Positions 35,790-46,527 of a stretch of 64,000 nt of DNA are shown piece after piece. Position numbers and translations under genes: made by a program. The notes beneath the pieces are model-generated. The model had not been told where the DNA came from. It did no database searches and saw nothing but the letters and a program-made list of their open reading frames with translations. Position 1 is the stretch's first letter; the number at the start of each line of letters is the position of its first letter. The DNA is from Amycolatopsis nigrescens CSC17Ta-90 (GTDB taxonomy: Bacteria; Actinomycetota; Actinomycetes; Mycobacteriales; Pseudonocardiaceae): assembly GCF_000384315.1 (NCBI RefSeq), contig NZ_ARVW01000001.1:5208157-5272156 (forward strand), given 5' to 3'.

Positions 35790-38687
35790 TCACCGAAAAC
35801 TTTCCGGCTCCGGTCCGCCCGGCACGGCGTCGGGTAGCGCCAGCAGGTCGGCCATCTCGGTCCAGCTCAGCCGTTCACCCGCGGCCCGGGCCGCCGGGTC
35901 GGGCTCGGCCGCCGCCGGTGCTGAGCCCGACCCGGCGGCGTGCGCGTCGAGTTCCGCCCTGCCCGGCCGGAAAATGCGCTCCGGGTGCATGCCGAGGCGT
36001 TCCGCGTGCCGCCGCACCGCCGCGCGCAGCATCGCCGCGCGGCGGGGCTGCCCGGCGGCGTCGAAGGCGATGGTGGCGATCTGGAGCACGACGAGCGCGC
36101 CGGTATGCGCTTCGGCGCGGCGGAACGGCCGCAGCGCGCGCCGCAGCCCGTTGATCGCCTCGGCGGCCAGCTTGGTGCGGTCCTGCCCCGTCTGGTCAGC
36201 TAAGGCCCGGTGGAGCTGTACCTCTGCGAGCATCACCTCGGAAAGCCCTTCGGCTTCCACATGTCCGCACCGGGCACCGAGTTCGGCGCCCAGCCGGAGC
36301 TGCTCCTCGCCTTCGGGAATCTGGCCGCGCAGCACCAGCGCGGTGCCCAGCGCCATGTGCCCGCACGCGATGAGCCAGTCCACCCCGGTCTCCCGCCCGG
36401 CCGCCAGCGAACGGCTCGCACTCCGCACCGCGAGGTCGATTTCACCGGTGCCGGACTCCTGAATCGCGTGGTAGCACATCAGCAGGCCGTACAGCAGCGC
36501 GCGGGTGTGGCCGCCGGGCTTGTCCAGGATCGCGGCCGCCTGGTCGAGCAGGCCGGCCGCCTTGCGCAGCGAACCGCTGGCGTAGGAAAGGCAGCCCAGT
36601 GCCAGCTGCGCGCGGGCGCGGTCCATCCCCGGCGCGTGGGGGGCGCGCTGAAGCGCCTTCTCCAGCAGGTCTTGTCCCTCGGCGATATGACCGGACCTGG
36701 TCCAGAACCAATCCAGCAGACCTGCGCCCCGCAACGCGGCTTCGGGGCGGTGCACCAGATCGTGCGCGAAAGCGGCACGAAGGTTCGGCAGCTCCCGTCG
36801 CAGCACTCGCCCGGCCCGGCCCGCGTGGTCACTGGCCAGCTCGTCCGCGCAGCGCTCCACCAGCCGGTGCACCCAGGCGAGCGCGGCCGCACGGGACGCC
36901 GCCGGATCCTCGTCGTTCGCCCTGCAGTACGCGCGCACGGTTTCCAGCAGGCGGTAGCGGGTCGGCGTCACCGCGGTGTCCGCGATCAGCAGCGACCGGC
37001 TCACCAGCGAGGACAGCACCTGGAGCGCGAACACCCTGTCGCCGGGCGCCCGGCCGTGGTTCAGCACGGCGTCCGCCGCGTCCAGCTCGAACCCGCCCTC
37101 GAACGGCCAAAGCCGCAGCAGTGCGCGGCGGTCGGCGTCGTCGAGCAGGTCCACGCTCCACGAGATGGCGGCGGTCAGCGTGGCGTGCGGGGTCACCGAA
37201 CCGCGCGGCACCGGGCCCAGCAGGGTGAACCGGTCGTGCAGCCGGCCGGCGATCTCACCGAGCCCCATCGCGTGCGCGCGGCCGCCGGCCAGCTCCAGCG
37301 CCAGCGGCAAACCGTCCACCGCGGCACAGATCCGCCGCGCGTCACCGAGTTCGGCCTCCGTGGGATGCCAGCCGGGCCGGACCGCGCGGACCCGGTCCAG
37401 CAGCAGGCCGACCGCGGGACCGTCCAGCCCGGCCTCGGTCCGCACCGGCAGCGGCGGTACCGCGAGCAGATGTTCGCCGTCCACCTGGAGCTGCTGCCTG
37501 CTGGTGGTCAGGATGTGCAGCTCCTGGCAGTTCTCCAACAGCCCGGCACACAGCTCGGCGACCGGGTTCACCAGGTGCTCGCAGTTGTCCAGCACCAGCA
37601 GCCCGCAGCGTTGCGCCAGCGCCGAGGTGACCGCGTGCAGCGGATCACCGGTCACTTCGGCCAGGCCGGCCGCGTCGGCGACCGCGAGTGCCAGGTCCGC
37701 CGGCTTCTGCACGTCGGCCAGCCTGGCCAGCCAGGGTCCGTCCTGGTCCCGCCTGGTCACCAGGTGCTCCACGGCGACCCGGCTCTTGCCGACCCCGGCG
37801 GGCCCGAAGAGGGTCACCAGCCGATGCTTCGCGGTGACTTCGCCGATTTCGGCGAGCAGTCCGTCCCGGCCGAAGAGGGTGGACGGCGGTTTGCCGAAAC
37901 TGCGACCTCGCTCCTTCCGCGGCGGCCTCCTTGGCGCGTGATTCCCCGCGGTGGGCGTGCGGATCCACTTGGCCAGCCGGAGCAGGGCCGGTCCCGGCTC
38001 GGTGCCGAGCTCACGGGCGAGCAGCTCGCGCACCCGGTCCAGTGCGGCCAGCGCCTCGGCCTGCCGTCCGGCCTGCTGCAGGGCGAGTACCAGCAGCTCC
38101 CACCGGCGCTCGCGGTACGGCGCGGCCAGCACCGCCTCTTCCAGGTCCGCGACCGCCCGTGCGGTGTCGCCGACACCGAGCAGGGCGGCCAGCCGCTCCT
38201 CGACCACCGCCTGTCGGAACTCCTCCAGCCTGGCGCGGAGCGCGGACACCGCAGGCGAGTCGGAACCGTCCGCGTAGGCGGGCCCGCGCCACAGGTCCAG
38301 CGCTTCGGTGAGCACGTCGACCGCTTCGCCGGCCCGTCCGTTCGCGAAAAGCCGCCGGCCTTCTTCGCCCAAACGAGTGAAAAGCCCGGCATCCGTGGAT
38401 TCCGCGTCCACCCTGAACCGATAACCGGCGCCGCTGCGTTCCAGCAGTGCCGCCGTCGGCTGCCCCAAAGCGCGGCGCAACCGGGAAATGTAAACCTGAA
38501 GGGTGCCGCCCGCTCCCGGCGGCGGGTTTTCGCCCCAGATCTCGTCGGCCAGCCGGTCGCTGGTGACCACCTGGCCGTCCGCGGCGATCAGCGCGGTGAG
38601 CAGCCGCCTCGGCAGGCGGCCGCCGAAGGCGATCCGGCGGCCGTCCGTCTCGACCTCGGTGGGTCCGAGCACCCTGCAGAACAGCAC
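35790..38687 (-). CDS. AfsR/SARP-type regulator with NB-ARC ATPase domain
   Basis: 965 residues from GTG 38687. Order: OmpR-like winged helix DNA-binding domain (1-95: RLPRRLLTALIAADGQVVTSDRLADEIWG, LQVYISRLRRALG); bacterial transcriptional activator domain (~100-245); NB-ARC ATPase with P-loop FGPAGVGKSRVA and Walker B LLVLDNCEHLV; then a helical TPR-like region to ~900. SARPs activate antibiotic and RiPP clusters. It lies 620 bases from the lasso operon and is a reasonable candidate activator, but nothing in the sequence proves that. Confidence 0.93.
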   Translation of the reverse strand: MLFCRVLGPTEVETDGRRIAFGGRLPRRLLTALIAADGQVVTSDRLADEIWGENPPPGAGGTLQVYISRLRRALGQPTAALLERSGAGYRFRVDAESTDAGLFTRLGEEGRRLFANGRAGEAVDVLTEALDLWRGPAYADGSDSPAVSALRARLEEFRQAVVEERLAALLGVGDTARAVADLEEAVLAAPYRERRWELLVLALQQAGRQAEALAALDRVRELLARELGTEPGPALLRLAKWIRTPTAGNHAPRRPPRKERGRSFGKPPSTLFGRDGLLAEIGEVTAKHRLVTLFGPAGVGKSRVAVEHLVTRRDQDGPWLARLADVQKPADLALAVADAAGLAEVTGDPLHAVTSALAQRCGLLVLDNCEHLVNPVAELCAGLLENCQELHILTTSRQQLQVDGEHLLAVPPLPVRTEAGLDGPAVGLLLDRVRAVRPGWHPTEAELGDARRICAAVDGLPLALELAGGRAHAMGLGEIAGRLHDRFTLLGPVPRGSVTPHATLTAAISWSVDLLDDADRRALLRLWPFEGGFELDAADAVLNHGRAPGDRVFALQVLSSLVSRSLLIADTAVTPTRYRLLETVRAYCRANDEDPAASRAAALAWVHRLVERCADELASDHAGRAGRVLRRELPNLRAAFAHDLVHRPEAALRGAGLLDWFWTRSGHIAEGQDLLEKALQRAPHAPGMDRARAQLALGCLSYASGSLRKAAGLLDQAAAILDKPGGHTRALLYGLLMCYHAIQESGTGEIDLAVRSASRSLAAGRETGVDWLIACGHMALGTALVLRGQIPEGEEQLRLGAELGARCGHVEAEGLSEVMLAEVQLHRALADQTGQDRTKLAAEAINGLRRALRPFRRAEAHTGALVVLQIATIAFDAAGQPRRAAMLRAAVRRHAERLGMHPERIFRPGRAELDAHAAGSGSAPAAAEPDPAARAAGERLSWTEMADLLALPDAVPGGPEPESFR

Positions 38688-38814
38688 CCGGTCAGCCTAC
38701 GAAGATTCCGCCATTGCTGTAAGTGGTTTGTATGCGCGCTGGGCAGAATGGCGGTGGGGAGAGCAAGGCGCTCGTGTTATGGCGGGTGTTGAGCGGTACG
38801 GAGGGGAGTCTGTC

Positions 38815-38853
38815 ATGTTCGAACATGCCCGAAGACGCCGGCGCCAGTCATGA
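38815..38853 (+). CDS. Arg-rich leader ORF MFEHARRRRRQS
   Basis: Twelve codons behind a strong GGAGGGG (about seven bases before ATG). Its stop overlaps the LuxR start (ATGA at 38850-38853). It contains five Arg codons in a row (CGA AGA CGC CGG CGC), including AGA, rare in such genomes. The first four codons coincide with a 12-base palindrome ATGTTCGAACAT (38815-38826). Possible translational attenuator. Confidence 0.5.
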   Translation: MFEHARRRRRQS

Positions 38854-39893
38854 TTCTGAATCCGGAGCGGCTTGGCCGTGATCTGCCGGAGTTGCCAAAG
38901 GGAAACCTGGCACCGGATGAGATAGGTGAACTGGTTTCGGCCAGTATCGGCGGTTCGATACCGCACGACTGCCTGCGGCTGACCGGGATGAATCCCGATT
39001 TGGGCCTGACCGCTTTCGATTTCCGCCACCACTATCAAGCCGATCTTGGTTTCGCGCAGCTGGTCGGCGGATATGCCGGCGACGACCCGTGCGAGCCGGC
39101 GAATCTCGCCCGGCTGCCGACCCCGGTCGGGATCACCGTCGAGCCGGCGAAGAACGGCCGGCCCGCCACCCGCGCGCAGGAAATACTGTCCGGGCACGGG
39201 CTCGGCAGCGAATTGCGACTGCTGCTGCGCGATTCGACCGGAGTCTGGGGAATGCTGGCCCTGCTGCGGGAGGTGGGCCGCGCGCCGTTCGGCCGGGCAG
39301 ATGCCGAGCGGGCGGCCGCGCTGACGAAGCCCCTGCTGGGCACCCTGCGGTCGTACGTGACCGCGGCGCCAGTGCGGGTGACCACGCCGAACCCGCCGCC
39401 GGGGGTGCTCATGGTCGGCGCCGACCACCGGGTGCGGGCGCTCACCCAGGAGGCGCGGGACTGGCTCGAGCGGTTGCGGCAGCCTCGGCCGGACCAGCTG
39501 GCCGGCACGCTCACCACGCAGGTGGCGTTGGCGGCACGACGGGCCGCGGCCGAGGGCCGCTCCACCAGTGCGCTGGTCGGCGTGCCCACCTCGTATGTCG
39601 GGCAGTGGCTGGCCGTGCACGCCCAGCCGGTGCTCGGCGACGACAGCGGGGACGTCGCGGTGATCGTGCAGGCGGCGGGCGGGGAGCTGCTGCTGTCCAT
39701 GGTCGCACCCTGGTACGGCATCACCGCCCGCGAACAGGTGGTGGCGAAGTACGTCTACGAAGGGCTGGCGCCGAAGCAGATCGCGCGCCGGCTGAACCTT
39801 TCCGTCTACACCGTCAACGACTACCTGAAGGCACTGTTCCGCAAGACGGGCACCCACGGCCGTGACGAGTTCGTCGCGGTGGTCAGCGCCTGA
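38850..39893 (+). CDS. LuxR-type transcriptional regulator
   Basis: 347 residues from ATG 38850. The C-terminus is a LuxR helix-turn-helix: ITAREQVVAKYVYEGLAPKQIARRLNLSVYTVNDYLKALFRKTGTHGRDEFVA. The N-terminal ~270 residues form a GAF/PAS-like region (VWGMLALLREVGRAPFGRADAERAAALTKPL, PPGVLMVGADHRVRALTQEARDWL) seen in actinobacterial LuxR regulators of unknown ligand. It is divergent from the AfsR-like gene. A short Arg-rich ORF overlaps its start and may control its translation. Confidence 0.92.
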   Translation: MILNPERLGRDLPELPKGNLAPDEIGELVSASIGGSIPHDCLRLTGMNPDLGLTAFDFRHHYQADLGFAQLVGGYAGDDPCEPANLARLPTPVGITVEPAKNGRPATRAQEILSGHGLGSELRLLLRDSTGVWGMLALLREVGRAPFGRADAERAAALTKPLLGTLRSYVTAAPVRVTTPNPPPGVLMVGADHRVRALTQEARDWLERLRQPRPDQLAGTLTTQVALAARRAAAEGRSTSALVGVPTSYVGQWLAVHAQPVLGDDSGDVAVIVQAAGGELLLSMVAPWYGITAREQVVAKYVYEGLAPKQIARRLNLSVYTVNDYLKALFRKTGTHGRDEFVAVVSA

Positions 39894-39939
39894 GGAGCGA
39901 CCGGGCCGCCGCGGTGGCGGCCCGGTCACACCCCCAGTC

Positions 39940-40800
39940 CTACTGCGGAACCTTGTCCTCCTGCTTCAAGCGTTCCGCCTGCTCGTCCACGATCCGCTGG
40001 GCGAGGTCGGTCGGTAGTGCGTCCATGATCTCCTGGGCCAGCTTGGCCCGCTGCTCGTTGTCGATCTCCAGCACGGGTGCCTGGTTCGGCCTGGCCACCA
40101 GCTGGCTGAGCAGGTCCTTGATGGTCGCGATCTCGTACACCAGGCCGGCCTTGAGCGGGTTCTCCCCGCCGCCGAGGAACATCGCGCCCCAGGTACTGAT
40201 CACCGCGTTGCGTTCGTCGTCCTTCATTATTTCCTCCTGTTCGGACCAACTCGAGTCGATGGGCTTGAAGAACAAGTTCCGGTCGCAGAGCACACCGCCC
40301 ACGTGCACCTGCGTGTTGTTGTCCTGCCAGACATGCGTATGGCCACGGACGTCGGCCCGGCGGCCCGCCTGCCAGAAGTAGGTCGCATGCCCGCGGGCCA
40401 GGTCCATCGCGTTGCCGAACCCGTACGCGCCGATCCGGCCGGGGCCGAGCACCGAAGCCGCACCGTCCAAATAGGACTTCCATGCGTTCGCGTTGTGCAC
40501 GGTGGTGCGGTCGTTGGTGAAGAAGATCGGCCCGGTGTAGCCGAGCATGTCCGCACCGGCCTTGGCGCGCCTGGCGTTGCTCACGCCACCGTCCCAGCCC
40601 CGGTCCGCGTCGTCCACGTCGTTCTGCATGACCAGCAGCACGCCGAGCCCATGTGCTTTGTGGTCGCGGTACTCCGCGAGCGTGGTGTGCTTGTGCCGGA
40701 GCTTGTTGGGAGCGTCGATGTAGCGGATCACCCCGCCGTATCCGGCCGCCTTGATCGTCGCGCCGGACAGTGTGGTCCTGGAGTAGTCGAGCCAGTACAT
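39940..40800 (-). CDS. DUF1906 glycoside hydrolase-like protein
   Basis: 286 residues from ATG 40800, four bases after GAGG. Residues 1-190 form the DUF1906 TIM-barrel-like domain (YWLDYSRTTLSGATIKAAGYGGVIRYID, EYRDHKAHGLGVLLVMQND, RAKAGADMLGYTGPIFFTNDRT, GAYGFGNAMDL), related to mycobacterial Rv2525c and to phage-type lysins. The C-terminal 90 residues are polar and helical. There is no signal peptide, unlike Rv2525c. It is second in a two-gene operon after the TcA-like gene (18-base gap), a pairing that hints at a cell-surface or injection-type role. Confidence 0.85.
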   Translation of the reverse strand: MYWLDYSRTTLSGATIKAAGYGGVIRYIDAPNKLRHKHTTLAEYRDHKAHGLGVLLVMQNDVDDADRGWDGGVSNARRAKAGADMLGYTGPIFFTNDRTTVHNANAWKSYLDGAASVLGPGRIGAYGFGNAMDLARGHATYFWQAGRRADVRGHTHVWQDNNTQVHVGGVLCDRNLFFKPIDSSWSEQEEIMKDDERNAVISTWGAMFLGGGENPLKAGLVYEIATIKDLLSQLVARPNQAPVLEIDNEQRAKLAQEIMDALPTDLAQRIVDEQAERLKQEDKVPQ

Positions 40801-40818
40801 GTCACCTCGTTTCTCGAA

Positions 40819-41538
40819 TCAGTCGCGGGTTCGCAACCTGAAGATCCGCAGCCGCGCCACGAAGTCGACGGCTTCGCCGGGGCTCGTCGCGCTGATCACG
40901 TTCTGGTCTGCCGCCGTGCCCAGCGCCCAGCGGAGCTCGGCGGCGGTCAGCCCGGCCAGTTCGGGCAGGCGGGCGGGCAGGCACTGGCGCAGCAGGCCGT
41001 AGAACAGCTCGGCCGGCAGGCCGGTGTCGGTGGCGTATCGGTGCGCCAGCGCGAGGCAGCCCACCTGGGTCAGGTCGCGGCCGCTCGCGCCGGCCAGCTC
41101 GCCGAGGTCGCGGTGCGCCCGGCGCTCGGCCAGGGTGGCGGTGCCCAGCAGGGGCACGATGTCCGCGAGCAGCTCTTCGTACTCGCTCCGCCGCTCGCCC
41201 GGAACGGTCAGGACGGTCAGGTCCACGGTCTGCGCCGACGGCGGCACCAGTACCTCGATCGTGTGGTGCGCGTCCAAATTGGCCCGCACGAGAAGCCCGG
41301 CTCGGTCGACGGCGGTGTAGGCGAGTTCGTACCGGCCCTGTTCGTCCGTTCTCGTTTCACCGAGCGGAACTCCGGCCTGCGGCCGTCCAAGGCCGATCCT
41401 GACCGGCACCCCGGCCAGGCCCGCGCCGTCCTGGCGCATGACCCGGCCGCGGATCACCCGCCGGCCGGGGCCGCCCGGCGGGCGGCCCTGTTCATCGGGC
41501 GTCCGCACCCTTTCCAAGGCGCAAACGGTTTCATTCAC
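40819..41538 (-). CDS. Short protein with Ig-like domain and TcA N-terminal-like helices
   Basis: 239 residues; GTG 41538 lies seven bases after GGGGGAG. Residues ~25-105 form a carboxypeptidase-regulatory-like beta sandwich (VIRGRVMRQDGAGLAGVPVRI, ETRTDEQGRYELAY). Residues ~115-210 are helical (SEYEELLADIVPLLG, AHRDLGELAGASGRDL, LAHRYATDTGLPAELFYGLLRQ). They resemble the N-terminal region of very large Tc-toxin-A-like proteins; this gene stops where those continue for over a thousand residues. It could be a free-standing variant or a remnant. Confidence 0.7.
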   Translation of the reverse strand: MNETVCALERVRTPDEQGRPPGGPGRRVIRGRVMRQDGAGLAGVPVRIGLGRPQAGVPLGETRTDEQGRYELAYTAVDRAGLLVRANLDAHHTIEVLVPPSAQTVDLTVLTVPGERRSEYEELLADIVPLLGTATLAERRAHRDLGELAGASGRDLTQVGCLALAHRYATDTGLPAELFYGLLRQCLPARLPELAGLTAAELRWALGTAADQNVISATSPGEAVDFVARLRIFRLRTRD

Positions 41539-41688
41539 AGACAAGCTCCCCCTCCGGACCTTCTCTGTGCTCCAGGATGTGCCAGACCGCCGCCAGTCCC
41601 CATCCCCAGATCTTGGGGGTGCGCGGGTGCCCACTGATTTGCTATACGCGTCACCGGACCCGCGGGCGGTCGGAAGTAGGGTTTGTCC

Positions 41689-42957
41689 GTGGACGCAGCC
41701 GCGATGGAAGAGGACGACACCGCACGGGCGACGCCATCGGCGGTGCCCACCGGGGTCAAGATCGACATGTCGGCCGCCGTGCCGAGGATGGCCCCTGGCC
41801 ACCGGCTGCGGGTGCTGCTGGTCGAGGACGACGACGGCGACGCGCTGCTGGTGCAGGAGATGCTCGAGGAAGTCGGCACCCCGGTGACGCTCGAGCGGAT
41901 GCGCACCATGGCCGAGGCGCTCAGCGGCCCGGTCCGTGCCGACTGCGTGCTGCTCGACCTGCAACTTCCCGACGCGGTCGGGCTGACCGGGCTCGGCAGG
42001 CTGCGCCGGCACGCGCCGAGCACCGCGGTGGTGGTGCTGACCGGGCAGCGCGACGAGTTGACCGGGGTCGCCGCGGTGGCCTCCGGCGCCCAGGACTATC
42101 TGGTCAAGGACCAGGTGGACGGCCCGCTGTTGATCAAGGCCCTGCGGTACGCCTGGGAGCGCAAGCGCGCCGAGGAGGTCGGCCACGAGCTTCGCGAGCA
42201 GCAACTGCTGGCCAGGGAGAACGCCAGGCTGGAACGCGGCCTGCTGCCCACCCCGCTGCTGACCGACCCCGGACTGACCCTGGCCACCCGGTACCGGCCC
42301 GGCCGGGACGGCTCGCAGCTCGGCGGCGACTTCTACGACGCGGTGGAACTGCCGGACGGCACCGTCCAGATGATGGTCGGCGACGTCTGTGGGCACGGCC
42401 CGGACGAGGCCGCGCTGGGAGTGGCCCTGCGGATCGCCTGGCGGTCGCTGGTGCTGGCCGGCCTGCCGACCCGCGAGGTGCTGGCCACGGTCCAGCGGGT
42501 TCTGGTGCACGAGCGGATCGAGCCGATCTTCGCCACCCTGTGCATGGTCGGCATCGCCGCTGACCGGAGTTCGCTGCGGATGTGGCTGGCCGGTCATCCG
42601 CCGCCGCTGCTGATCAACGGCGAGCGGGGGCGGCTGCTGCCGGGTGACCGGCTCGGCGTGCCGCTCGGGGTGGTCGACGACGCCGGCTGGCAGCCGCTGG
42701 AGGTGGCGCTGGAGCCGGACTGGTCGCTGCTGCTCTACACCGACGGGTTGTTCGAGGGCAGGGTCGGTGCCGGGGACGAACGGCTCGGCCACGAGAACAT
42801 GGCCGCGCTGGTGCTGGACATCCTGCGGGCGGACCCCGGTTGGCGGCGGAACCAGGGCGCCGTGCTGGACCAGCTGATCGGCTCGGTGGAACGGCTCAAC
42901 CGGGGCAGGCTGGACGACGACATCGCGATCGCGCTGCTGAGCCGGGGCGGCCGGTGA
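41689..42957 (+). CDS. Response regulator with PP2C (RsbU/SpoIIE) phosphatase domain
   Basis: 422 residues from GTG 41689 (TTG 41683 possible). Residues ~40-160 are a receiver domain (RVLLVEDDDGDALLVQEML, CVLLDLQLPDAVGL with the phospho-acceptor Asp, AQDYLVKDQ). A coiled linker (ELREQQLLARENARLERGLLP) leads to a SpoIIE/RsbU PP2C domain (LGGDFYDAVELPDG, VGDVCGHGPDEAAL, LLLYTDGLFEG, LDDDIAIALLSRG) with all metal-binding Asp residues. It likely dephosphorylates an anti-sigma antagonist. It heads a three-gene signalling set with the kinase and regulator downstream. Confidence 0.94.
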   Translation: MDAAAMEEDDTARATPSAVPTGVKIDMSAAVPRMAPGHRLRVLLVEDDDGDALLVQEMLEEVGTPVTLERMRTMAEALSGPVRADCVLLDLQLPDAVGLTGLGRLRRHAPSTAVVVLTGQRDELTGVAAVASGAQDYLVKDQVDGPLLIKALRYAWERKRAEEVGHELREQQLLARENARLERGLLPTPLLTDPGLTLATRYRPGRDGSQLGGDFYDAVELPDGTVQMMVGDVCGHGPDEAALGVALRIAWRSLVLAGLPTREVLATVQRVLVHERIEPIFATLCMVGIAADRSSLRMWLAGHPPPLLINGERGRLLPGDRLGVPLGVVDDAGWQPLEVALEPDWSLLLYTDGLFEGRVGAGDERLGHENMAALVLDILRADPGWRRNQGAVLDQLIGSVERLNRGRLDDDIAIALLSRGGR

Positions 42958-43081
42958 GGGGCATGCACTATCCAGTTGACGGGGGCCGCCCGGAGGGTGG
43001 CTCGCGGCGGCTGGATGCGGGTGACGCATGGACGGCGGGTGCACCGGTGAGCGTGCATGACACTCATTCGAGTAAGACACC

Positions 43082-44637
<1,556 letters not shown>

Positions 44638-44641
<4 letters not shown>

Positions 44642-45075
44642 ACGACCAGCTGAGCTCCATCGACATCCTGCTCGTCGAGGACGACCCAGGCGACGTGCTG
44701 ATGACGAAGGAGGCCTTCGAGCACCACAAGATCCGCAACTCGCTGCACGTGGTGAGCGATGGCGTGGAGGCGCTGCAGTTCCTGCGCCGGGAGGCCCCGT
44801 ACGAGGACGCGCCGAGGCCGGGGCTGGTCCTGCTCGATCTGAACCTGCCGCGCAAGGACGGCCGCGAGGTGCTGGCCGAGATCAAGGCCACCGCGGACCT
44901 GCGGACGATTCCGGTGGTCGTGCTCACCACGTCGGAGGCGGAAGAGGACATCCTGCGCAGTTACGATCTGCACGCGAACGCCTATGTGGCCAAGCCGGTC
45001 GACTTCGAGCGTTTCGTCGAAGTGGTGCGTCAGATCGACGATTTCTTCGTCACCGTGGTGAAGCTGCCACGTTGA
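44638..45075 (+). CDS. Single-domain response regulator (Rcp1-like)
   Basis: 145 residues, a receiver domain only: [37 protein letters not shown] with the acceptor Asp, [14 protein letters not shown] and [11 protein letters not shown]. It belongs to the Rcp1/CheY-like group that partners phytochrome-type kinases. It overlaps the kinase gene by four bases. With no output domain it probably relays phosphate or acts by protein contact. Confidence 0.95.
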
Positions 45076-45202
45076 AATCAGGCTGTGTCGGTGAGGTGAA
45101 CAGAATCGCACCGCCCGGCCGGTGCGTGCGGGATCCGGCGGTAATCCCACAGTGTGCGACGGGTACCGGAACGGTCATCTGACGGCGCTAAGTTGCCGTT
45201 TC

Positions 45203-45802
45203 ATGACGAGCGAGGGTGAACTGCGGGTGACCGCCTTGGCGCTGGCCGCGCGGGACGGCGACGACCTGGCGCGTGCGGAGTTCGTCCGTGCCACCCGGCG
45301 TGACCTGTGGCGGTTCAACGCCCGGCTCGCCGGCGCTGCGGTGGCGGACGACCTCACCCAGGAGACCTACCTGCGGGCGCTCACCGGGCTGCCCCGGTTC
45401 GCCGGCCGTTCCTCGGCGCGAACCTGGCTGTTCGCCATCGCCCGCCGCGTCGCGGTGGACCAGATCCGCGCGGTGCGGGTGCGTCCCCGGCAGGTGCTGC
45501 GGGACGACTGGCAGCAGCTGGTCGAATGGGCCCAGCCGCGTGGCCTGCCCGGTTTCGATGACGGCGTCGTGCTGGACGAACTGCTGGACGCCCTGGACGC
45601 GGATCGCCGCGACGCCTTCGTGCTGACCCAGCTGTTCGGCCTGTCCTACGCCGAAACCGCCGCGCACTGCGACTGCGCGATCGGCACCATTCGCTCCCGG
45701 GTCGCCAGGGCCCGCGCCGACCTCATCCGCATGGTCCAGCCCCCCGAAGACGAACCACCACGCGCGCGCCGCCTACACGCCGTCCCCCCAGATTCCCCTT
45801 AG
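45203..45802 (+). CDS. ECF RNA polymerase sigma factor
   Basis: 199 residues from ATG 45203. Region 2: EFVRATRRDLWRFNARLAG, VADDLTQETYLRALTGLPRFAGRSSARTWLFAIARRVAVDQIR. Region 4: LDADRRDAFVLTQLFGLSYAETAAHCDCAIGTIRSRVARARADLIRM. It resembles actinobacterial SigC-type ECF factors. No anti-sigma gene is adjacent. It follows the kinase/regulator pair by 127 bases and may or may not belong to that signalling set. Confidence 0.94.
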   Translation: MTSEGELRVTALALAARDGDDLARAEFVRATRRDLWRFNARLAGAAVADDLTQETYLRALTGLPRFAGRSSARTWLFAIARRVAVDQIRAVRVRPRQVLRDDWQQLVEWAQPRGLPGFDDGVVLDELLDALDADRRDAFVLTQLFGLSYAETAAHCDCAIGTIRSRVARARADLIRMVQPPEDEPPRARRLHAVPPDSP

Positions 45803-45807
45803 CCCGC

Positions 45808-46527
45808 TTTCAACGACGTCTCGAACGCGGAACTCGCACTGCCGGAACGTAGAACTCGCGCGACGCGAACGTGGGACTCGCGCAGTTCTGCGTTCGCGCG
45901 GGGCGAGTCGAACGTTGGGGGTGGGCGAGTTCCACGTTCGGGCCCGTCGGTGTTCTTCGACGACAGGAACGGCTGCCCGCGGGACCTGATCTTTCCGGTG
46001 CGGGGTGAAATTTCGCTGGTGACCAGCGGCGGAAGGTGATGCGGGGAGCGAAATTTTGCCTCGCGTCGCCTGCAAGGCGACCACCACCCTCGATGCCGGA
46101 TGGCTAGAAGGGCGGAGGCTCGTCGTCGTTTTTCGACGACGTCTCGAACGCAGGACTCGCACTGCCGGAACGTGGAACTCGCGGGAGGCGAACGTGGGAC
46201 TCGCGCTGCTGGAAGGTGGGACTCGCGCAGTTCTGCGTTCGCGCGGGGCGAGTCGAACGTTGGGGGTGGGCGAGTTCCACGTTCGGGCTCGTCGGTGTTT
46301 TTCGACGACAGGAACCTCCGAACAGAACTCGCATTAGGGCCTTCGCAGCGGGAGTGGCTGCCCGCGGGACCTGATCTTTCCGGTGCGGGGTGAAATTTCG
46401 CTGGTGACCAGCGGCGGAAGGTGATGCGGGGAGCGAAATTTTGCCTCGCGTCGCCTGCAAGGCGACCACCCACCCTCGAACCCGGATGGTTAGAAGGGTG
46501 GGGGTTCGTCGTCGTTTTTCGACGACG
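45808..46527. repeat. Tandem duplication (~320 and ~395 bases) beside the HNH gene
   Basis: Two copies (45808-46130 and 46131-46527) are nearly identical over most of their length. The second has two insertions of roughly 20 and 45 bases. Each contains several copies of a 16-base element close to GAACGTGGGACTCGCG in both orientations, and ends with TAGAAGGG(C/T)GG(A/G)GG(C/T)TCGTCGTCG. That end is the HNH gene's 3' end with its TCGTCGTCG hairpin (CGTCGTCG-TTTTT-CGACGACG at 46121-46141 and 46507-46527). So the gene's tail has been copied downstream. No independent ORF is supported here. Confidence 0.8.

Noticed and set aside
36210..38792. Long rightward open frame opposite the AfsR-like gene
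   Set aside because: Gln/Arg/Gly-rich composition without domains, antisense to a gene with clear NB-ARC and winged-helix motifs.
39940..41538. Prophage fragment because of the lysin-like DUF1906 protein
   Set aside because: No capsid, portal, terminase, integrase or tail genes nearby; DUF1906 occurs widely in Actinobacteria outside phages.
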